This document shows, in pieces, positions 36,244-48,758 of a DNA stretch of 64,000 nt. The notes beneath the pieces are model-generated. The model was not told where the DNA came from, made no database searches, and saw only the letters and a program-made list of their open reading frames with translations. The position numbers were made by a program, and so were the translations under genes. Every line of letters begins with the position of its first letter. Within the stretch, counting starts at the first letter, position 1. The stretch covers positions 56,184,035 to 56,248,034 of the forward strand of contig NC_083112.1 in NCBI RefSeq assembly GCF_949774975.1, given 5' to 3'. Source of the stretch: Lagenorhynchus albirostris. Taxonomy: Eukaryota > Chordata > Mammalia > Artiodactyla > Delphinidae.

Positions 36244-36294
36244 ATACACACATACCATATTGGTCTGTTTCTCTGGAGAATACAGAATAATACA
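35833..36294 (+). mobile_element. Solo LTR of an ERVL-class element (MLT2-like)
   Basis: Begins TGTGATAGTTCATTTTATGG GTCAGCTTGGCTAGGCCA. It has the internal TTAACATTTAAATCCGTAGA CTTTGAGGAGAGCAGA and the (AATAAA)-type stretch AAAATAAACCTCTGTTCTCT. It ends TGGTCTGTTTCTCTGGAGAA TACAGAATAATACA. TG...CA ends suit an LTR. No internal retroviral sequence adjoins, so it is a solitary LTR. The short host duplication expected at its edges is not clear. It carries a (TC)n(AC)n microsatellite within its R/U5 portion. Confidence 0.75.
36210..36241. repeat. (AC)n microsatellite inside the LTR
   Basis: About 16 AC units preceded by a short TCTC run at 36197-36206. It expanded inside the LTR tail, where related LTRs show TA/TC-rich simple sequence. 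Confidence 0.9.
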
Positions 36295-36299
36295 CCCTA

Positions 36300-37155
36300 G
36301 CAAATTTCACTCTTAATTTAGTAAAAAGAAAAATGCCAAAAAATATATCTTATAATCCCATGTTTGTGAAAAATAATGTCTTTGTTTATACACATACCTG
36401 CTTCTTATACATAGAGGAAAAAGGTAGAGGGAGGCATGTGAGAGTGAATAATGAAGAAATAGCTTCAGACTTTCTATCGATATTTTGTACATATCTGTGT
36501 GCCCCTACTTTGATTCATTAAGCGTGTGGCTTTTGCAGTGTGAAGAAAATGCCATAAAATATTTAAACTTTTTAAAAAAGATTTAAAAACCAACAACCCA
36601 AACAACAACAATCACAAACAAGGAATCTGGGAAGAATCTTTGCTTATGTGAATATAGAGGCAGAGTTACTCCCACTGTCAACTGGGCCACAATTGACAGT
36701 GAAATGTTAACAAGAAGAAGGACAAAGCTGTGTCATGGTCTGAACTGGGACATGAAAGTAGAGAATCTGTGAAAAAATCAGTCTAATATGAAATTATCAG
36801 TTTTTATCCAAGACCTCTCTTTGATTTTATCATATCATTCAATTTTCTGAATGATTTATGAAAGTTCTTTGGAGATTCTTACTGTACACAATAATGTCTA
36901 GACTGAAACTGACAGTCAGCCTATCTATTTGAATTGTCTGTATGAGAGAATTCAACATACTACGTCAAATTTCTTCAGCTAATGTCCTGATTATCAGATG
37001 GACTTACATAAAACATTGATTTTGCTGAAATTTGCCCAAACTCTCCAAAAGGTCCCACTAATAAATTGAGTAATATTTCTAAGAAATAAAACAACTTCTT
37101 CTCTTAGCTTTTGAAGGTCTACGATTTTTTGCTTTAGCCCATATCTGAAAACTAA
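36300..37155. other. Unassigned unique DNA
   Basis: AT-rich. A CAA-rich low-complexity patch at 36588-36615. No gene or RNA seen. Confidence 0.5.
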
Positions 37156-37159
37156 TTCC

Positions 37160-37265
37160 TGGTGAAAAATCTTGCTAAAAGTCATACAGCAAATTGATAG
37201 CAAAGCTACAAATAGAACCTAGTAATTCTTATTTTCAGGTCCAGACTTTAATCATTGAACCAGAC
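37160..37265 (-). mobile_element. MIR SINE remnant, minus strand
   Basis: CTTGCTAAAAGTCATACAGC AAATTGATAGCAAAGCTACA then TCCAGACTTTAATCATTGAA CCA is the reversed MIR head and core. Confidence 0.5.
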
Positions 37266-39009
37266 GAGTTGCCACTTTCTTTGACTGATCACCCTTAGCA
37301 TTTAATCCTTCTTCCAAGATTTCCATTTACAGAGGTGACATAATTCAAGATTTCTGCATGGTTCACATGACAGACAAAGGCATGTGTGGGATTAATTTGC
37401 TGAGGATGACAAAAATTACAAAACTGAAACGGTTTTGGAGAATAAGTGCAAAATATGCTTGGTATTTTATAATGGAAAACTGCCAAGAAAATGACAAGGA
37501 TGTGCAGTGTGTCACTGCAATAATCCCGTGGCTTCACTTACTCTATCAAATGCATACAGTGGTTGGAAAATAGATGGCAAGAAATTATTTACTGGAGATG
37601 CTGATGCAGAAAGACATACTCAAACTCAAGGACACATTACTATCAGCTGGAGGGCTACCAGCCTCAAGCCTGCAAGGGCTAAACATTCTATATCCTGAAA
37701 TTAGTACCCTAAGCCTCATGAAACAGCAGAGACAGAATAATAGCCAGAGAAACACAATGCCCGGCTGCCACCATGGATTCCAGGGTGCTGTGTACACTCT
37801 AAAGAGAGAGGATGCAGCTGCTTCTTCCCAAATTGAAGTTAGGAGTAGCTGTTGCTTCTTATCCACAAGCCCAGGCCTTGAGGGGGAGCAGCATAAAATA
37901 CTAATAAGGAGCAATATTTTCAAACTGAGTGATGATTTCTTATTTGTAATAGAGGTGAGTAAAGATACAAGCAGCTTCCTTTACCTTTCTTTTTTTTCTT
38001 ATTTTTTCCTGCATTCACCCATCTAATAGCTCAGAAAATTAAAATACTCTTCTGAATACTCACAGTAAAGCAACTATATCTGATTAAGTCTCTGATGAAT
38101 TGAAATTGGAAGAGATCCAATAGCAAGTCTAGATTAAACTGCATCTTACTTTTTAGATAGAGTTTCATAATGCTGTATGTATATATAGTTATGTATGTGT
38201 GTTTTCCATTTTATTCTACTATGATCTTGTCCAGAAGATGAAAGGTATGTAAGGAGATACAGTGGCAGACCCTTAGGTACAGAGATCTATCATATGAATT
38301 TGAAGTAGCCCACCTGAATATATATCTTGTGAGGGAAGATTGTTGTGTAACCAGCTCACTGTTGTGTTAGTTATGTAAAAGGACACTTAGGAATAAGTCT
38401 TTGCAAAGTCTGCCTTGTGAAAGAGATGCTGCTTACCTGGTGTGCTTAAAGTGGTAGCAGAATTGTACCTGCAGTTGAGTCCATAATGTTCATAGTTTTC
38501 GCTAATAATATCTGAAAGGTTTCTATCACAAAGACCTTATGAACTTTAAAATATGGCTTAAATTCCATGGAGTTATATACATATATACTGATATATAATT
38601 TAAATAGTTTTAAAAAACATGCTGTAAGTTTCTACACAAGGGATTCCTGAAACTCTTAGCCAAGTATATCTTATCTTTGGAAAAAGTCTCTGAGACAATT
38701 AACAATCATTTCCTTCTTTTGAATCCTGCTTCCATATCATACAATGCTACCTATGGAGATGTCACATTATTTCAAATCCCACCTGTTACTGTATTTAAAC
38801 TGTCATGTCTCTGCTTTCTGTTTGTCATTTGTTTTTATTTGCTTTCATGTTTATTCTTTGAATACCATATCCCAGGTTCCATTGTCAGTTCTTTATACAT
38901 GACATTTAATAAGATCTTGTTTTCTGATAGCCTACCTTTTAGAGCTTGGAGGGAGAGATCAAAACCTTTATTTTGGACAAAATCCATTTTTGACACTGCT
39001 ACATATTAA
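37266..39009. other. Unassigned unique DNA with a 150-codon chance frame
   Basis: The plus frame 37574-38026 (150 codons) overlaps a 112-codon minus frame at 37585-37923. Neither shows a domain, signal peptide or codon bias I can recognise. A GCCACCATGG Kozak-like match occurs at 37768-37777. I would not annotate a gene on this evidence. Confidence 0.4.
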
Positions 39010-39360
39010 AGATACGAAGAGAAGCAGACAGTTTGATAAATGAGTTTTGAGTTCAGGGAAATGGTTAGGTCGGCAGAATAAACATTAGGGAAGAAAAGGA
39101 ACTAGCAAAAGGTATGGCATTGGGAGGAAGGAGTGTCCCATAGGCCAAGTAAAGTAAATATTATAGGAAGAAAGAAGTGATGAACAGTGCCAAATACAGC
39201 TGAAAATCCAGTAAGTTGAGGGCTTAGAATTAGCCACCAGATCTGGCTTGGTGAAGTTGCTATGAACCTGGTAAGAACAGTTTCCATGGAGGAGTGGGGA
39301 TGAGAGCCTTATTATTGTGAATGGAACAATGAAAAATGCAAGGAAGTGGAGAAAAATAAA
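39010..39360. repeat. Probable ancient mammal-wide repeat, family not named
   Basis: AAGTGATGAACAGTGCCAAA TACAGC followed by AACAGTTTCCATGGAGGAGT GGGG matches the pattern of a well-dispersed mammalian repeat that I recall but cannot assign to a family. The segment at 63320-63900 looks like another part of the same family. Confidence 0.35.
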
Positions 39361-39560
39361 GATAATTCTTTGACTCAGTTTTGCAATAAAGGGAAGAGAG
39401 AAATGGAAAGATAATTGCTTAAGATCTACTTAAGGTCAAGAATTTTGCTATTTTTTAAAATAGCTGGATGCTAATAAAGAACTATTAGCAAACATAAAAA
39501 TGCAAATAATAAATATCCTCCTCTCAGGGAACTTTGTATGTATATATATTAATATCACAT

Positions 39561-39579
39561 AAAAAGAGATGATTATTTT
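39561..39579. repeat. Target-site duplication, left copy, of the 39.6 kb L1
   Basis: AAAAAGAGATGATTATTTT, repeated at 41219-41237 with one mismatch (G/C). The core ATGATTATTTT is exact. The leading A-run on the right merges with the poly(A) tail. Confidence 0.85.
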
Positions 39580-41019
39580 TTGAATGGAAACACAAAAGAC
39601 CCCGAATAGCCAAAACAATCTTGAGAAAGAAAAACGGAGCTGGAGGAATCAGGCTCGCTGACTTAGGAATACACTACAAATCTACAGTATTCAAAACAGT
39701 ATGGTACTTGCACCAAAACAGACATATAGATCAATGGAACAGGATAGAAAGCTCAGAGATAAACCCATGCACCTATGGGCACCTTATATTTGATAAAGGA
39801 GGCAAGAATATACAATGGAGAAAAGACAGCCTCTTCAATAAGTGGTGCTGGGAAAAGTGGAAAGCTACGTGTAAAAGAATGAAATTAGAACACTCCCTAA
39901 CACCATACACAAAAATAAGCTCCAAATGGATTAAAGACCTCAATGTAAGGCCAGACACTATAAAACTCTTAGAGGAAAACATAGGCAGAACAGTTTATAA
40001 CATATATCGCAGCAAGATCCTTTTTGACCCACCTCCTAGAGAAATGGAAATAAAAACAAGAATAAACAAATTGGACCTAATGAAACTTTAAAGCTTTTGT
40101 ACAGCAAAGGAAACCATAAACAAGATGAAAAGCCAACCTTCAGAATGGGAGTAAATATTTGCAAATTAAGCAACTGACAAAGGATTAACCTCCAAAATTT
40201 TTAAGCAGCTCATGGAGCTCAATATCAAAAAAACAAACAACCCAATCCAAAAACGGGCAGAAGACCTAAACAGACATTTCTCCAAAGAAGATATAAGACT
40301 GCCAACAAACACATGAAAGGATGCTCAACATCAGTAATCATTAGAGAAATACAAATCAAAACTACAATGAGGTATCTCCTCACACCAGTCAGAATGGCCA
40401 TCATCACAAAATCTACAAACAATAAATGCTGGAGAGGGTGTGGAGAAAAGGGAACCCTCTTGCACTGCTGGTGGGAATGTAAATTGTTACAGCCACTATG
40501 GAGAACAGTATGGAGGTTCCTTAAAAAACTAAAAATAGAACTACCATACGACCCAGCATTCCCACTACTGGGCATATACCTCTGAAAAACATAATTCAAA
40601 AAGAATCATGTACCACAATGTTCATTACAGCTCTATTTACAATAGCCAGGAAATGGAAGCAACCCAAGTGTCCATCTACAGAAGAATGGATAAAGAAGAT
40701 GTGGCACATGTATGCAATGGAATATTACTCAGCCATAAAAAGAAACAAAATTGAGTTATTTGTAGTGAGGTGGATGAACTTAGAAACTGTCATACAGAGT
40801 GAAGTAAGTTGGAAAGAGAAAAACAAATACTGTATGCTAACACATATATATGGAATCTTAAAAAAAAAATGTTCTGATGAACCTAGGGGCAGGACAGGAA
40901 TAAAGACGCAGATATACAGAATGGACTTGAGGACACAGGGAGGGGGAAGGGTAAGCTGGGATGAAGTGAGAGAGTGGCATGGACATATATACACCACCAA
41001 ATGTAAAATAGATAGCTAG
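39580..41019 (+). pseudogene. L1 ORF2 C-terminal part, frameshifted, with lost stop
   Basis: Three pieces in three frames: about 39621-40091 (ends in a nonsense change, CTTTAAAGC), 40313-40585, which holds the cysteine-rich segment NKCWRGCGEKGTLLHCWWEC, and 40618-41019. The normal ORF2 end after the HIYGI codons is missing: at 40858 the sequence reads TTAAAA, so the frame runs about 53 codons into the 3' UTR before a stop. Not functional. Confidence 0.9.
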
Positions 41020-41218
41020 TGGGAAGCAGCTACATAGCACACAGAGATCAGCTCGGTGTTTTGTGTCCACCTAGAGAGGTGGGATAGGAAAGGTGGGAGG
41101 GAGATGCAAGAGGGAGGAGTTATGGGAATATATGTATACATATAGCTGATTCACTTTGTTATAAAGCATAAACTAACACACCATTGTAAAGCAATTATAC
41201 ACTAATAAAGATGTTAAA
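39580..41218 (+). mobile_element. 5'-truncated LINE-1, about 1.6 kb, plus strand
   Basis: Begins inside ORF2 (GAATGGAAACACAAAAGACC at about 39582) and runs through the 3' UTR to an ACTAATAAAGATGTTAAAAA end. The flanking duplication shows one insertion event. Sequence tracks the full-length L1 from about 14410 onward in the same orientation. Confidence 0.94.
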
Positions 41219-41237
41219 AAAAAGACATGATTATTTT

Positions 41238-42160
41238 GATAGATCTGAATTTAGAGTTTTGCTGGTCCTCTAAAATTTTTGGTTACCCTCAATAATTTGG
41301 CAGACAATGTAAGAAATGAAGAAAAGCAATTAGTTATGAAAGTTTGAACAATACATCATATTTAAAATCTAATATTGATTTTATTATAAATCATTCAAAT
41401 ACGTACAAAGTTGCAACTTGTTTATTGGCACATCTTCTATAATTCTTTAAAGTGTTATGAATTCCCTTCTATCATCCATATGATTGTGAGATATAGTAAA
41501 CTGCTTTTTATCTTATTTTCACAGTTTTCTATCCAGAATAAAAAATCCTCAAGAAATAAGTAAAAGAGACTGTGGCCCTAAAGGTGATTTATTAGGTATA
41601 TGAAGAGAAAAATGCAGTGAAATTTATGTATAAATGTATTTCATTTAACTTCACATATTACTATTGCAGTTAGTGCTTTCAAACTGAAAAATATATTAGA
41701 CTTTTCACAACTTTGTCTACATAAGAATATAATTTTATCTACTTATTATTTATGTAAATTTATCAGTGGAATACCTCATTAATAATATATTTTTCCCCAT
41801 AAATTAGTGAGGTTTAGACTCTAAATCTTTATCATCACACTATTTCCAGTCCCCACAAGAACAACTAGGATATATGTGCTGGTTTCCTTGTGATAATAGT
41901 AACACTGACATTGATTCTTTCAGATGCACCTTCGGCTTTCTCTGACAGGCTCATTCCAGAATGAGTTTTCCTACGAAGTTATTATTTTTTACAGACTTCC
42001 ACATAGTATTTCAAAGAGAAGCATTCACTAAGTTATACTGAATAAAATCTGTCACTATATTTTCTCAGTGATTTCTAGAATATCTGAAACTCTTGTATGC
42101 AAGAGATATTTTTCAGGACCCTCATCCTTAGAATGCTTTCCTCTGGATGCTTCTGGTGAT
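41238..42160. other. Unassigned unique DNA
   Basis: AT-rich, with no gene, RNA or repeat recognised. Confidence 0.5.
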
Positions 42161-42164
42161 GTTA

Positions 42165-42355
42165 CAATGCGATGAGGAAAGCATAGTTTCTGGACCGGTA
42201 ACATCACTATCATCTAGAAACTTGTTAGAGACAAAAATTCCAAAGCCTCACCACAGAGCTAATGAATCAGAAATTCTAGGGGAGGGGTCCAGGAATCTGT
42301 GGTTTAACAAGCCTTTCAGGTCGTCCTGATGTTTGCTGAACTTTGAGATTCTTTG
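42165..42355 (+). mobile_element. MER5A-like hAT DNA transposon remnant
   Basis: The arms CCAAAGCCTCACCACAGAGC TAATGAATCAGAAATTC and AGGGGAGGGGTCCAGGAATC TGTGGTTTAACAAGCC, then CCTGATGTTTGCTGAACTTT GAGATTCTTT, match the internal palindrome and end of MER5A-type non-autonomous hAT elements. Confidence 0.75.
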
Positions 42356-43980
42356 CACAAGGGAAAACTATAGTATAGTTAAATTAACTTTTTTGTTTTT
42401 AAAGCTGTTTTCAAAAAAATGAACATCATTAAAATTTCTTCTCTGCATGGAATTTTTATAGCTTATCTCAGCTGAGAAATTGTTTCTAAGTTCTATAAAG
42501 GTTAAAGGAATTAAATGCATTTCTCCTTTTGCCTTTAATAATTCAAATATTAATATCTTAGATCATTTTTATTGTTGTTATTTGCTTGGTAAATTTAGGC
42601 ACACTCAATACATTTATTTTTTCCTTATTATCATATCTTTATATTGTAGATATATTTTACTTTCACTTTATTGAAAGAATTACCAAAATAATTATAATCT
42701 TTGAATGTCACAGTGAAATTTGATATCTTATGTGATTTTTATCTTTTACTCAACTGTGTTCAGTGTCCAGCACTGGCCACTGGAGACTAGGATTCCAGGC
42801 TTAAAACCTAATTGAAGAGTCTCTGACCTTCCTTCTTGTAAGTTTACACACTAATCTTGGAAGTATGAAGAGTTCAAGAGGTGGAATGCAAGGCCATGTC
42901 TGTCATCATCTGGGTACAGGTCCCTTAGCCTGTGTCCTAATTTTACTCTGAAAACACTGAGAGACAAAAATGGTATGGTCTGGTACTTATCTAATGGAAA
43001 GTAAGGGGAAAAAATGGAATTTTCTGCAATGACAGAGGCAGTTGTAGAAAGAAGGATCCTGAAACTACAGTTTAGCACTGTCATAGTGAGTCCTTCGATA
43101 TGCCAGACCTTATTCCTCACCAGTGTTTATGGTGGGGAAGGAGCCTTGGTGGTAGGAGGATCCACAGCTTTGTGAAGATGAATAAGCCTAATACACTAGT
43201 CAATAAAAATACCAAAATAAAACTTCACTAAAGGGAAGTTAAGTGCAATATTAGTAGAATTAATGAAAGATAATGCAGCTTAGATTCCTGGACAATAGTG
43301 GATGCCTCTTCCTGTTTACAATGACATATCTGGACTGAAATACAATCTTTGAACGGTTGTCCAGCTATGGCTCGACAATTTTTCCCCTATTAAATATTTT
43401 ATCCTCTCATAGGGTATTACTTTTCTATTATCTGCCTCTTCACCTTGTTTTCCCTTTTCTCACCAAAAGTATAATAATATCTCCTTTTACTTTTTTACCT
43501 ATTTACTTTCATATTATCTATTTAGTGGGGAAATTATGTGGAGGTAGGCTGACTATCTTGGATGTGTGGGGCTAGTATAAGGTGACAGTGCCTGCTGTCT
43601 ACAACTAAGTGTTTGAGATAGGAATGTCTCAAGGAGAGTGTTAAGAATCATATATGGAGCTGGCTTTTTATTTATTTTTTTAATTGAAGGGGACTTGAAG
43701 AAGATGTGAGTTTCAAAGTCAGAAACTGAGGACTTCAAGGGCTAGAGTATACAAGATCAAGTGCCGTGAGATTGGAAAAGATGTGCAGGAATGTGGTCTG
43801 TGTAAATAACAGAAATAGTAAGTGTTTGATGCCTCTATTAAATGTTTCTTCCAAATAGCAACACTGAATATGACCTCAAAGATGAAAAAAAATATCATTT
43901 AGAACTTGTGATTAATAGTTTGTTAACTTTTAAAATCAAAGTTCCTTTGTGTACAATTATTTTATGAGAATTTTTATAAT
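42356..43980. other. Unassigned unique DNA
   Basis: Several 60-90 codon frames on both strands, none recognisable. No RNA gene. Confidence 0.5.
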
Positions 43981-43984
43981 ACCA

Positions 43985-44115
43985 CTCAGACACATCATCC
44001 TAACCTTATAGGTCTAGTCACACGTTTAATCCACTAAGACCATTAAGGGAGGAGGTATTATTATCACATAGAGAGTACTGTAGAAAGCTGACCTGTGTCT
44101 GAACACTAGGTCATA
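43985..44115 (-). mobile_element. Possible MIR remnant, minus strand
   Basis: GGAGGTATTATTATCACATA and CTGACCTGTGTCTGAACACT AGG recall the reversed MIR core, heavily diverged. Confidence 0.35.
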
Positions 44116-44464
44116 TATTTCTTAACACTATCTAATGTTCAACATTAACTGTGAATGTAGTAAGGAATATTTGAATATATGATATATATCTTTGCCATGT
44201 CTTGTAACTATTGCATGAGGCATGAGATGAGATTACATTTAGGGTACTTCTAATGGGTTTAAATGACTGAAGGCATGTGCCTCCTGGAAAACGTGGCATT
44301 ACATTGTTGATTTGCATACTTTTTCTTTGTTGCTGAGTGAATTAACGTGTATGCTAAAATGCCTTCCTTTTCTTCCCACACTTTGTGATTTGGTGCCAAA
44401 TGAAACGTATTTCGTAAAATGAATGATGAAAACATACCTACCAAGGATGAACAGTGTCATTGAA

Positions 44465-44479
44465 TATATATATATATAT
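44465..44479. repeat. (TA)n short microsatellite
   Basis: About seven TA units. Confidence 0.8.
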
Positions 44480-46788
44480 GTATTCACAGATTATATTTTA
44501 CTGTGTTTATATTGTATGTCAAATGACAGTTATGTCAGATGCTTAATTGTGATTCCAAATAACAAAGCCATATATCCATAAGTCAGATAAGGGTGACTGA
44601 GAATCCCATCAACCAATCTATTACATTAGCTAGTTATCATTAACCCACTAGCTTGCAGAATGCTGACAAAGCTTAATGCCAAGTAGTTGTCAAATAGATC
44701 AACTCAATGAACCAATTTATTTTTACGCTATAGACAAAATACTATTTGAAAACCTATCTCAATGGATTCACCTCTGCAAAAGTTAGAAGCTATTTAATGT
44801 CATATAATTAAGTAGATGTATATGAAGTCACAAAGAAAAAAAATTAGTAATGACTTCGGTAAAACGGAACATAAATCTACAATGAAGGAGCAGTATCTTT
44901 ATATTTTCCTATAGGACAGCAAAATAACCCTAAAAATGCCAGAGTTTATAATTTCTTCACTACCATTCTTAAAAATCCAGCGCAACTAGGAATAGAAGTC
45001 AAAATGACTACACAAAAGATCTCTTAATAAACAACGCTTCTTCATGAGAAAATAGCAACCGCACTATTTTCCAAATACATCCTTTCAGGGCATATTCCAC
45101 ATATAACCATATTTCAACTCTAACTTCACTCTTCATATTTTTCCAATCTAGTCAAAGTCTCCTCACTTGGCTTGCTATTTTGAAGGTCAAAATCTCTCCT
45201 TTCCCAAATTCACTGGACACTTCAGCCATCTTACTCAGGTTCTAAACAACACCTGACAGATGATCATTCTCCCCTATTAATGCCCCATGTAGTCACATAC
45301 ATGTATATTTATGATATATACACATGCATAATATTCACATCGAATGAAATGCATGCAGACGTATTTAGAGTTATCTATAGAGTATGGCATAAGTATTAAC
45401 ATATTAATGCTCTTAAATATTTATTAAACATATACACTGTTCAAGATAAGTCATTATATATTTTTACTGAGATATATATTTTTTGTAAACTTATTTTTTG
45501 AAAGAAGTTTATGTTAAACAGTGTTCTAACATGAAGGAAAAAACAAGAGTAGCTTTAGTTTCCTTTAGCCTAAATGTGAGTATATGGATATGCATGTGAT
45601 AAGATATCACAGTTACTAATTTTCTATTTCGATGCAGTCTGTATATGTTTGAGGATATAAATTTTTTCCAGAAGTTCCAGAAAATCATTTTGTATGAAAG
45701 AACCTGAAATTTAAAGTGTAAATAGAGTGGATCTCAAAATTCTAGTGTCTTATGCAGCCCCATTTGATGGTATCTAGTTATTCTTGGATTCTAAGATCCA
45801 GAAAACGTTCAGACATGAAGTTTCAGGCTCTATTTTCTTAAAAGTTGGAGAGAACAATACTGTGTGTTGTTCTCAGTTAAATGCAAGTTGCTTTATTCTT
45901 TCATTTCTCCTAAAACTCACGATAAGAATTCTTGTGTTTTCTGACATCAGTATTGTGAATCCTAAGAAGCCCCAAGTCTCTCTCTTTAGGTCCACTGACC
46001 ACCACTCTTATCAGGATCTGCAGCAATTTCTCAGCGAGTTTCCTTTCCATGAGATGTCTCAAGTCTCTTTTACTAAGTAAAAAAGAGCTAATAAATACGG
46101 CTTTTAACTCAAGTATCATCTTTGCCCTATTCTATTCCCTTTTCTTTTTATCCATTTCCCTACTCCAAATGACAGTTATAATCACTTCTATTTATTTCAT
46201 GAAGGCAGTAACTAGTATATTATCACAAAACTCAATTGAATAAACAGAAATTATTTATAGCATGCTAGTATCTGCTTAGGTCATTAGTCAGAAACATGGG
46301 TCCTAATCCCAATGTAGCTACTATTTATATGTATAAATTTTTCTGAGCTATTTAAACTCTGACTTTAATTTCTTGATATTCAAAACAAAATTAAATATGC
46401 AAGATAGCTCTCATTTCTAATAGTTATTGAACTAATCAGTGATTTCTAGGATGTGAAAATAATATGGTATGCTATTCCATTTTAAGATATTCTTAATGGT
46501 TAACAGCATCCCCAAAATTATGTACTGCATTTCAAACATATGTTCCCTTTGAAAACGATTAACATATTTGTCTGTTTTTGAAAATCTTTAAGGACCGTGA
46601 TGAGTGAAGCAAAAGGATTTGTTTTATATATGAACTAGAATTCTGAGAAAATCCCATCTGTCCTTTGTAAGTCAGTTTGGGATTTGTGCTGATGTTGTTT
46701 TCACCAGGAAGCATCAAGATAACTAGTCCTCAAAATATAAATGAGTTTTTCCCCACCTAAGGCATTGCCCAAATGATCTAAAGCCAGA

Positions 46789-46789
<1 letters not shown>
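44480..46789. other. Unassigned unique DNA
   Basis: AT-rich. A 98-codon frame at 45784-46080 shows no recognisable product and is opposed by a 69-codon frame on the other strand. No RNA gene or clear repeat. Confidence 0.45.

Positions 46790-46826
<37 letters not shown>
46790..46826. repeat. (GT)n microsatellite
   Basis: About 18 uninterrupted GT units. It creates the artificial His-Thr frame on the minus strand. Confidence 0.95.
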
Positions 46827-46828
<2 letters not shown>

Positions 46829-47790
46829 CTCTTTGAAATGGATAATGGATTTCATGCTTATGGTAAGAAACTGCTTTAATTTCTTTTAAAAATTCCAAAT
46901 CCTTTTTTGTTCAAATACATTGAATACCTTGAACTTCAATATTTTAGACTCTTTAAGATACCAAAAATAAACAGTAAGTTAAATATAGCTTTAATCAAGT
47001 AGACTGATTGATATGGCAAGTGAGTTCTGTATAATAACCAAATCACTACTTCAACTAGAGTCTAAATAGTCAGAGATTTAACTTGTGTATTAAAGTGAGA
47101 GCTCAAGACTAATTTATAAATCTCTAACCAAGCTGTTCTAAGACAAGGTATTTAATACTATATAATCACTTGTTTGTTTAATGACTGTTATAGTTGTAAG
47201 CTCTCTTAAGAATATATTCCTGACAATTACCAGAAATTTCAATGTCATTATTAGAATGTGGCTCCTACATAATCTATTTCAAATCACTAAACCCCATTAT
47301 ATGTTTTGTTGCCATGGTATCTGGGGTAAGTCCAACAACCTGTGTATACACCAGGCCAAAGATCTTCCACTAAAATTCTACCTTGTTACATTTACACAAG
47401 TGGAATTCTACTAACTTGCATATTCACTGTGTAATTCTATCTTGGGACTGGAGTCATATTCTATTCAGCAAGACCTGGTGTCCCATTTAACTGAGCAATC
47501 CAACGTTCTCTCCCCAGTTGTATTAGTAGTGTATATCAACAGAAGGAATGATGGCGATATCCACCATGCTGTTATTCCAGAATATCCCTAAAAATGGGTA
47601 TTTTGTTTCCATGAAAATCAGTTCAAAATGTTGTTTTTAAAGAGAACCATAAAAGTATCATGGGAAGTTGAGATACATTATAATATTAACACTTTTAATG
47701 TCTATATCACTATATATTTTATGAAGCATATTCTTATGCACTATCTCATTTAACCTTCAACGTAACCACTATAAGTAAAAACAGGTTTTT
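46827..47790. other. Unassigned unique DNA
   Basis: No gene, RNA or nameable repeat. Confidence 0.5.
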
Positions 47791-47794
47791 TTCT

Positions 47795-48278
47795 CAGTTT
47801 TATAGAGTTATAACTGACAAATAAGATTCTGTAAGTTTAAGGTATATAACTTGTTGATATGATACACTATATATGCAAAACGATTACCACCATAGAGTTT
47901 GCTAACACCTCCATCCTATCACATAATTACCACTTCTTTATGTGGTGAGAACACTTAAGGTCTATTCTCTTAGCAACTTTCAAGTATACAATAGAGTATT
48001 ATTAGCTATAATCACTATGCCACACATCAGATCCTCAGAACTTACTTATATAATAACTGGAAGTTTGTGCTCTTTGACCAACATCTCCCCTTTTCTCCCA
48101 CCCTCCAGCCCCTGGTAACCACCATTCTACTATCTGTATCTGTAAATTTGGCTTTTTTAGATTCCACATATAAGTGACATCATGCAGTATTTGTCTTTCT
48201 CTGTCGGATTTAGCTAACCTATATAACGTTCTCAAGTTCCATTTCGGTTGTGGTAAACAGCAGGATGCCCTTCTATCT
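47795..48278 (-). mobile_element. Old LINE-1 (L1MA/L1M-like) 3' end, minus strand, first part
   Basis: ATAGAGTTATAACTGACAAA, GTAAGTTTAAGGTATATAAC TTGTTGATATGATACAC and the later AGATTCCACATATAAGTGAC ATCATGCAGTATTTG are standard reversed L1 3' UTR. It is cut at 48278 by an LTR insertion and resumes at 48764. Confidence 0.85.
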
Positions 48279-48758
48279 AACAACTACAAATTGGCACTTG
48301 ACATTGACACTTGCCATCTACCTCTACAAGGATTAAATCATGTGTTGCTGCAGCAGTTGACTTTCAGCCACCCCTGAAAGGAGTTCAGGGTGGAGACCAG
48401 ATACGAGGCACTCTGTGCTCTGGGAAAAACTGGCAGGACAGGTCTTCAGATAGTTAGATATTTTCAGGAGCTGATTTTATGAGCCCAATTCTTGTGTCTC
48501 CTCATATCTAGAAAAGCACTAAAATCCTTCCTGGTGTCTGCTCTGCGTGACTAGCAGAAACCTTCTGCAAAAATATGTGCTTGATTGCATGTTACTCTCC
48601 CTTCACCAAAATCACATGTATACTGACCTTTCCTCCTCCTCTTTGGAGCAGTTTCTCAGAGCTATCTGAAATGCTGTCTCCTGGGCTGCAGTCCTCTTTT
48701 TGTCCCAAATAAAACTTAAGTCACAACTCTCACGTTGTACATTTTTTTTAAGTCAACA
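48279..48758 (+). mobile_element. Retroviral LTR (class I ERV-like), inserted in the old L1
   Basis: A 480-bp block interrupts the L1 and is flanked by the 5-bp repeat TATCT (48274-48278 and 48759-48763). The 3' part has an LTR layout: a polyadenylation signal AATAAA at 48708-48713 preceded by CCTGGGCTGCAGTCCTCTTT, and an end CAACA. An internal TGTTG at 48343 pairs with the terminal CAACA and may be the real LTR start. In that case the first 64 bp (48279-48342) are an unexplained extra. No gag, pol or env sequence adjoins, so this is a solitary LTR. Confidence 0.65.

Noticed and set aside
37574..38026. 150-codon plus frame with a GCCACCATGG-like sequence inside
   Set aside because: No domain or family resemblance, overlapped by an antisense frame, and no exon-like borders that I can support.
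45784..46080. 98-codon frame as a small gene
   Set aside because: No recognisable motif, opposed by an antisense frame, length within chance expectation for this much sequence.
48279..48758. Provirus with gag/pol/env
   Set aside because: Only LTR-like sequence is present between the TATCT repeats; the L1 resumes immediately after.
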